Source: CAYRSA01 sp964494845 (lineage in GTDB: Bacteria > Patescibacteriota > Saccharimonadia > Saccharimonadales > JAGQNJ01). Taken from it: a stretch of 10,899 bases of DNA. The notes under the pieces are model-generated. The model was not told the origin of the DNA, did no database searches, and saw only the letters and a list, made by a program, of their open reading frames with translations. Below, piece after piece: positions 7,147 to 10,899 of the stretch. The DNA lies in NCBI GenBank assembly GCA_964494845.1, contig CAZBSC010000022.1, positions 1 through 10,899 of the forward strand, given 5' to 3'. The translations under genes and the position numbers were made by a program. Within the stretch, counting starts at the first letter, position 1; each line of letters starts with the position of its first letter.

Positions 7147-9180
7147 ATGGAGTTAAGCGATTCTGTAGAATCTTTGAAGGGCGTTGGGGCTGTCCTTGCA
7201 CAAAAATTCAATCGTCTTGGCATCAAAACCATTGAAGATCTAATTTGGTATTTCCCCAGAAAATACCAAGATTACTCCGTTGTTTTGCCTCTGAACAAAT
7301 TAAAACCCGGTCCGATATCAGTGAAAGGGTCGTTCAAGCAAGTCAAGGGGCGCTATGTGCGACGAGGCATGCATATTACTGAAGCTGTTCTCAGCGATGA
7401 TACTAATAGCGTCCGAGTCGTTTGGTTTAATCAGCCATACAGGGCAGCCGGGATAAAGAGCGGACAGCAATATTTTGTATCGGGTGTTTTTGAGCTATCC
7501 AATCAACATATGCAGATAATGAACCCGTCTGCAGAGCTTGTCAGTAGTTTTCCTGTAAATACAGCCAGAATTATCCCAATTTACCGTGAAATGAAGGGTA
7601 TAACATCAACGGAAATAAGACGGGCAGTAAAAACTGCACTTCAAGCGAAGATGAACATCCAGGGAAACTTACCTATAAAAATTGAACAACAATATAAACT
7701 TGGACCATTAGGCTCCGCGTTGGCACAAATACATTTTCCCGAAAGTCTGTCAGATATAGAAATAGCTAAACGCCGTCTGGGTTTCGAAGAGGTTTTCGAG
7801 CTGATATTAGCCCATATGTTAATAAAGAAAGAAACAAACAGGGAGTCTGCACTAGCCGTACATTTTGACAAAAATCTTGCACAAGATTTTGTCCGTCACT
7901 TGCCATTCAAGCTAACAAATTCGCAGCGTTTAACTACGTGGGAAGCGTATCAAAACATCGAAAAGAAAACTCCGATGAATCGGCTGGTGGAAGGCGACGT
8001 TGGGTCTGGCAAAACCGTTGTTGCTGCTATGTTAACGGCAATGACTATCAATCAGGGCTATCAAGTCGCTGTGATGGCACCAACTGAGATACTAGCTAGA
8101 CAGCATGCAAAAACTATGTATGACCTGTTGGATCCGCTTGGTCAATCAGACAAAGTGACATTACTCGTTGGCAACATGACAAAACAACAAAAAAAAGTTG
8201 CTTTGGATGGTATTGCCAACGGAACAGTTCAATGCATAGTAGGCACGCATTCGCTGATTCAGGACCCTGTTGATATGCACAGATTGGCGCTAGTGGTTGT
8301 AGACGAGCAACACCGTTTCGGCGTAGAGCAACGTAAAAAATTATTAAAAAAAGCCGGTCATATGCCTCACATGCTATCTATGACAGCTACTCCAATCCCA
8401 CGTAGTCTTGCTCTGACGGTTTATGGCGATCTTGATATATCTATATTGAAAGAAAAACCTCTGGGTAGGAAACCAGTAATAACAAAGTTAATACCTCCGA
8501 ATAACAGATTAGAATTATATAAAAGCATGCAAAAGGATATGTCTGACGGGCGCCAGGTGTTTGTTGTTTGTCCACTGATTGAAGAATCTACTGTTATTAA
8601 TGCTAAATCAGTTACGAATGTTTACAACGAACTGAAAAAAATGTTACCTACGCGCAAAGTCGGGTTATTGCACGGCAAAATGAAGTCAGATGACAAGCAA
8701 AAAGTAATGCAGGATTTTATAGACAAAAAAATTGATATCCTAGTCTCTACCACCGTCATTGAGGTTGGGGTAGATGTACCTAATGCAACAATTATGTGCA
8801 TAGAGGCCCCGGAGCGTTTCGGGTTAGCGCAGATCCATCAATTGCGTGGGCGCATTGGCCGTGGTGGACACCAAGGCTATTGTTATTTATTGCTTTCTGA
8901 TGAAAAAGCCCCTAGTAAGCGACTGAGAGCAATCTCACAGAGTAGTGATGGTTTTAAGCTGGCAGAGCTAGACTTACAGCTCCGTGGACCGGGGGCTATT
9001 TACGGTACATATCAGCACGGGGATTTAGACCTTAGGATGGCTAATTTAACAGATACGGTTTTATTAAAACAAGCTAGAGAAGCAGCAACAGAGATTATAA
9101 ACGAGGGTGAAAATTTGCTACAATACCCAGGATTGAAAAAACGTGTAAACGAATTACAAAAAATTGTTCATCTAAACTAA
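7147..9180 (+). CDS. recG: ATP-dependent DNA helicase RecG
   Basis: RecG is a superfamily 2 double-strand DNA translocase that regresses stalled forks and processes branched junctions. From ATG 7147 it has 677 residues, close to the usual 680-700. An N-terminal helix-hairpin-like LKGVGAVLAQKF region precedes the OB-fold wedge domain (about 50-150). The helicase core follows: Walker A GDVGSGKT (283-290), DEQH box (386-389), SMTATPIPRS, and in the second lobe TTVIEVGVDVPNA and QLRGRIGRGG (565-574). The C-terminal TRG region is LRGPGAIYGTYQHG, in which the Arg normally seen in GTRQ is Tyr622. The upstream in-frame ATG at 7138 is disfavoured because it lies inside the TATAAT box; MELSDSVESLKGVG is also a natural RecG N-terminus. 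The following gene begins 19 bp after the stop. Confidence 0.95.
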   Translation: MELSDSVESLKGVGAVLAQKFNRLGIKTIEDLIWYFPRKYQDYSVVLPLNKLKPGPISVKGSFKQVKGRYVRRGMHITEAVLSDDTNSVRVVWFNQPYRAAGIKSGQQYFVSGVFELSNQHMQIMNPSAELVSSFPVNTARIIPIYREMKGITSTEIRRAVKTALQAKMNIQGNLPIKIEQQYKLGPLGSALAQIHFPESLSDIEIAKRRLGFEEVFELILAHMLIKKETNRESALAVHFDKNLAQDFVRHLPFKLTNSQRLTTWEAYQNIEKKTPMNRLVEGDVGSGKTVVAAMLTAMTINQGYQVAVMAPTEILARQHAKTMYDLLDPLGQSDKVTLLVGNMTKQQKKVALDGIANGTVQCIVGTHSLIQDPVDMHRLALVVVDEQHRFGVEQRKKLLKKAGHMPHMLSMTATPIPRSLALTVYGDLDISILKEKPLGRKPVITKLIPPNNRLELYKSMQKDMSDGRQVFVVCPLIEESTVINAKSVTNVYNELKKMLPTRKVGLLHGKMKSDDKQKVMQDFIDKKIDILVSTTVIEVGVDVPNATIMCIEAPERFGLAQIHQLRGRIGRGGHQGYCYLLLSDEKAPSKRLRAISQSSDGFKLAELDLQLRGPGAIYGTYQHGDLDLRMANLTDTVLLKQAREAATEIINEGENLLQYPGLKKRVNELQKIVHLN

Positions 9181-9199
9181 AAAAGCGAATCACGGCACT

Positions 9200-9871
9200 A
9201 TGTATTCAGGCACAACATTTACAAAATTCTCAGGACGTATTCTAGGCGCCCATCAAAAAATAGATAGAGTTGCAAGAAACCATCTGGAAAAAATTATTCC
9301 NNNNNNNNNNNNNNNNNNNNNNNNNNNNNNNNNNNNNNNNNNNNNNNNNNNNNNNNNNNNNNNNNNNNNNNNNNNNNNNNNNNNNNNNNNNNNNNNNNNN
9401 CACCACTATCCATACCAGAAAGAAGTTGACGAGCTGTGGGATGGAGACGATGATAATCGCGATAGCAAAATGAAAAAGTTATTCCCACCAGCCGAAACCA
9501 AGCGTGGTCGAATAGTGAAAAGCTGGAAATACCTAGGCCCAAAGGGGCTAATGAGTACTCACGGACTATTCGAGCTAGGGATTGCAGCCATTATTGCCCC
9601 CCTCAGTATTAATGAAGCTATACCGAAAACAGAGAATATCCATACGGCGCTGGAAATCGGGCCAAGAGAAGTATTCAAACGTGCAGCCAGAGAGATAGCA
9701 GTACTAGATATGTATACGCGATACCAAAAAAACGGTTGGTCTACGAAGTTAATAGTTGATGTTAGGCAAAAACTTTGTCCGACTATTGTTCAGACCGTGA
9801 CACTTGTTTGGTACCTAGCACTGGTAGAAGCAGGCCTTGTCAAAGCACCAAAAACAAGTAAAAAACCATGA
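9200..9871 (+). CDS. Hypothetical protein, interrupted by an assembly gap
   Basis: The N-terminal 33 residues (MYSGTTFTKFSGRILG...) are followed by a CCN (Pro) codon, the 100 N gap, and about 157 C-terminal residues starting HHYPYQKEVDELW. Both sides are in one frame across the placeholder. The C-terminal part is mixed alpha-helical with charged patches (DGDDDNRDSK) and two hydrophobic stretches (around LFELGIAAIIA and TVTLVWYLALVEAG), too ambiguous to call membrane helices. I cannot name a family. The general look, with HH just after the gap, reminds me of Saccharibacteria hypothetical proteins in which a His/Asp-rich segment resembles zinc-dependent phospholipase C enzymes; that is weak recollection, and the needed residues would be in the gap. 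There is no Shine-Dalgarno or -10 box at the start, which fits co-transcription with recG. The TGA stop overlaps the rsmD ATG. Confidence 0.75.
   Translation: MYSGTTFTKFSGRILGAHQKIDRVARNHLEKIIXXXXXXXXXXXXXXXXXXXXXXXXXXXXXXXXXXHHYPYQKEVDELWDGDDDNRDSKMKKLFPPAETKRGRIVKSWKYLGPKGLMSTHGLFELGIAAIIAPLSINEAIPKTENIHTALEIGPREVFKRAAREIAVLDMYTRYQKNGWSTKLIVDVRQKLCPTIVQTVTLVWYLALVEAGLVKAPKTSKKP
9301..9400. other. Assembly gap (100 N) inside the gene between recG and rsmD
   Basis: Exactly 100 N, a placeholder for unknown length. The flanking frames agree with any length that is 1 modulo 3, including 100, so the length cannot be checked from the reading frame. The missing sequence probably holds informative residues of the hypothetical protein. 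Confidence 0.95.
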
Positions 9872-10398
9872 GAGTTATCGCCGGCAGTTTAGGCGGAAGA
9901 CATTTTAAAACCCCGCCGGGGCGTAGATCCCACCCTATGGCAGAAAAAACGCGTGGCGGACTTTTCAATGCTCTCGGTGACATTATAGGGCTTAGCTTGC
10001 TCGATGCTTTTTCTGGAAGCGGTGCAGTAGCTTACGAGGCAATAAGCCGCGGGGCAACAGATGTTGTGGCTGTTGAAAAATCTCTTTTAGCCTATAGAGT
10101 TATCAAAAAAAACATTGATACGCTGAATCTAGAAGATCAGGTTAAAGCCACACGAGCGAATATAAGTACCTGGTCTGATAACAATAAAGATTTGGAGTTT
10201 GATGTTATTGTCTGCGATCCTCCCTACGACGCTATAAAGCCTGACCTGTTACAAAAGCTAGCAAGGCACCTGAAAAAGGATGGAATTTATGTGTTGTGCT
10301 GGCCCGGAAATGAGGAAATTCGTGCTTTTGACGGCCTATCTTTGCTCAAAGAAAACAAATACGGTGACTCACAACTAGTTTTTTACAAAAAAACATAA
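9868..10398 (+). CDS. rsmD: 16S rRNA (guanine966-N2)-methyltransferase RsmD
   Basis: RsmD methylates N2 of G966 in 16S rRNA (E. coli numbering) on assembling 30S particles, using SAM. The 176 residues show the family pattern: MRVIAGSLGGRHFKTPPG at the N-terminus, HPMAEKTRGGLFNAL (counterpart of the usual RPTxDRxREALFN block), SAM motif I LLDAFSGSGAVAYEAISRGA (44-63), acidic E70 in VVAVE, and catalytic DPPY at 117-120. Length is typical (about 180-200). The ATG overlaps the upstream TGA as ATGA, suggesting translational coupling; no Shine-Dalgarno is visible. The nearby block varies from consensus (Glu for the usual Asp, Gly for the Glu after Arg), but the catalytic motif is intact. Closely related small RNA methyltransferases are the alternative, though the N-terminus argues for RsmD. 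Confidence 0.93.
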   Translation: MRVIAGSLGGRHFKTPPGRRSHPMAEKTRGGLFNALGDIIGLSLLDAFSGSGAVAYEAISRGATDVVAVEKSLLAYRVIKKNIDTLNLEDQVKATRANISTWSDNNKDLEFDVIVCDPPYDAIKPDLLQKLARHLKKDGIYVLCWPGNEEIRAFDGLSLLKENKYGDSQLVFYKKT

Positions 10399-10429
10399 AA
10401 GCACAACATAAATCCACAACCCAGAGCGT

Positions 10430-10435
10430 TACACT
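10430..10435 (+). promoter_or_regulatory. -10-like TACACT upstream of the zinc-ribbon gene
   Basis: TACACT ends 7 nt before the ATG at 10443, predicting a transcript that starts within about 1 nt of the start codon. There is no Shine-Dalgarno sequence in the 44 bp after rsmD. The hexamer is weaker than the TATACT/TATAAT boxes of the other genes. Confidence 0.45.
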
Positions 10436-10442
10436 ACTCTGT

Positions 10443-10646
10443 ATGACGATAAGTTCTTGTGATGTTTGCTCTGAGCCAGTCGGTAAACCCAGTTTTTCTA
10501 TTGCAATTAGAGGTGATAGATTCATGACGTTTGACCTATGCCAAATATGTGCTGTCCCAATTGCACGAGAGCTGAAAGGCATAGGCTTATTGAGTGGACC
10601 TATCGTTCGCACGGCAGTGGAAATTAAAGCAAAAGGAGTATCATAG
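10443..10646 (+). CDS. Small zinc-ribbon protein of unknown function
   Basis: This 67-residue protein has two CxxC pairs, C6-x2-C9 and C33-x2-C36, spaced as in a treble-clef or zinc-ribbon knuckle pair that binds one zinc ion. Between them is a basic beta-like segment (FSIAIRGDRFMTFDLC), and after them a helical tail (PIARELKGIGLL). There is no signal peptide or membrane segment, so it is probably cytoplasmic. The first pair resembles CDVC starts of short zinc-binding proteins in many bacteria; a nucleic-acid or protein-binding role is possible but not shown. It lies 44 bp after rsmD and ends TAG, and the next gene begins 4 bp later, so the two are probably co-transcribed. The four cysteines and the start-abutting -10-like box make it a real gene rather than chance. 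Confidence 0.75.
   Translation: MTISSCDVCSEPVGKPSFSIAIRGDRFMTFDLCQICAVPIARELKGIGLLSGPIVRTAVEIKAKGVS
10632..10638 (+). promoter_or_regulatory. Shine-Dalgarno AAAGGAG for the last gene
   Basis: AAAGGAG lies inside the end of the zinc-ribbon gene, 12 nt before the ATG at 10651. It is the clearest Shine-Dalgarno in the window. It serves a gene that follows its neighbour by 4 bp and has no start-abutting -10 box. Confidence 0.6.
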
Positions 10647-10650
10647 ACTT

Positions 10651-10899
10651 ATGAGTTTAAATAATGATGACCTAAAAGCAATAAAGCACGCTATTCAAAC
10701 AACCGTGCAACCGATTGTCGACGAGCTTGCAACTGATGTTGCTGCTGGTTTCGCTGAAGTACACGAGAAATTCGCGGAAGTACATAAAAAAATTGATTTG
10801 GTTGAGTCACGACTTGATAAGAAAATCGATGAACTGGGTGACAAACTAGACGTCAAGGAAAGCAAATTCAATAACACTGTTGAAAGAGTTGACCAGCTA
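10651..10899 (+). CDS. Coiled-coil protein (3'-partial)
   Basis: The ATG at 10651 opens a frame running past the window edge, with 83 codons visible (MSLNNDDLKAIKHAIQTTV...). After a short helical head the sequence is almost entirely charged with regular hydrophobic spacing: FAEVHEK, FAEVHKK, IDLVESRLDKKIDELGDKLD, NNTVERVDQL. This is a strong coiled-coil pattern. Two adjacent heptads (FAEVHEK/FAEVHKK) arise from a 21 nt tandem duplication. A Shine-Dalgarno AAAGGAG precedes the ATG. Small coiled-coil proteins of this kind are common in CPR bacteria and in phage-related genes, and I cannot tell which this is. No signal peptide or membrane segment is visible in the portion present, and function cannot be assigned. 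Confidence 0.7.
   Translation, partial: MSLNNDDLKAIKHAIQTTVQPIVDELATDVAAGFAEVHEKFAEVHKKIDLVESRLDKKIDELGDKLDVKESKFNNTVERVDQL
10750..10791 (+). repeat. 21 bp tandem duplication encoding two coiled-coil heptads
   Basis: Bases 10750-10770 and 10771-10791 differ at 4 of 21 positions and encode FAEVHEK then FAEVHKK. The repeat unit is exactly one heptad, so the duplication keeps both the frame and the coiled-coil register. Confidence 0.75.

Noticed and set aside
9868..9871. UGA recoded as Gly (Gracilibacteria/SR1 code)
   Set aside because: No in-frame TGA occurs in any of the well-supported genes, and the single TGA here ends a gene in a normal ATGA overlap with rsmD.
10378..10394. GTTTTTT/AAAAAAC inverted repeat at the end of rsmD as a terminator
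   Set aside because: The stem is almost all A/T with a 3 nt loop and no T tail after it; it is explained by the FYKK codons.

Overview
The window looks like a piece of a Candidatus Saccharibacteria (TM7) or closely related Patescibacteria/CPR genome. The signs are moderate G+C by eye, very tight gene packing with 4 to 24 bp gaps, and housekeeping proteins of normal length mixed with small or hypothetical proteins. The class A penicillin-binding protein, the HEMLH/coiled-coil protein and the protein between recG and rsmD resemble proteins I associate with this group. That placement rests on pattern memory, not on a search. TGA is absent as a sense codon and serves as a stop once (9869-9871), so the UGA=Gly code of Gracilibacteria/Absconditabacteria does not apply. 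The sequence is a draft scaffold: two runs of exactly 100 N (3561-3660 and 9301-9400) are gap placeholders, and each interrupts a gene.

Layout. At 1-828 (+) is the 3' part of a putative zinc-metalloprotease-like protein with a coiled-coil tail, followed by radA (852-2195, +). A large convergent gene for a bifunctional class A PBP (2212-4973, -) carries extra C-terminal Ig-like and fibronectin type III domains; its transpeptidase serine region lies in the first gap. A 121 bp divergent promoter region (4974-5094) separates it from a rightward run. That run holds tyrS (5095-6318), a class I SAM methyltransferase (6340-7131), recG (7147-9180), an unassigned conserved-looking protein split by the second gap (9200-9871), rsmD (9868-10398), a 67-residue zinc-ribbon protein (10443-10646), and the start of a coiled-coil protein (10651 to beyond the window).

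Functionally this is mostly a housekeeping segment: recombination and repair (RadA, RecG), translation (TyrRS, the RsmD 16S rRNA methyltransferase) and cell-wall synthesis (PBP). I see no CRISPR array, insertion sequence, prophage, tRNA or rRNA, and no clear novel multi-gene system.

The most interesting pattern is regulatory. Five genes (radA, tyrS, the methyltransferase, recG and the zinc-ribbon gene) have a -10-like hexamer (TATACT three times, TATAAT, TACACT) ending only 7-10 nt before the start codon and no Shine-Dalgarno sequence. This predicts leaderless or nearly leaderless mRNAs, with 5' leaders of about 1-4 nt. Genes inside transcription units lack this box: the gene at 9200 follows recG closely, rsmD overlaps its neighbour by ATGA, and the last gene has an AAAGGAG Shine-Dalgarno. 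The same logic moves the recG start from 7138 to 7147.
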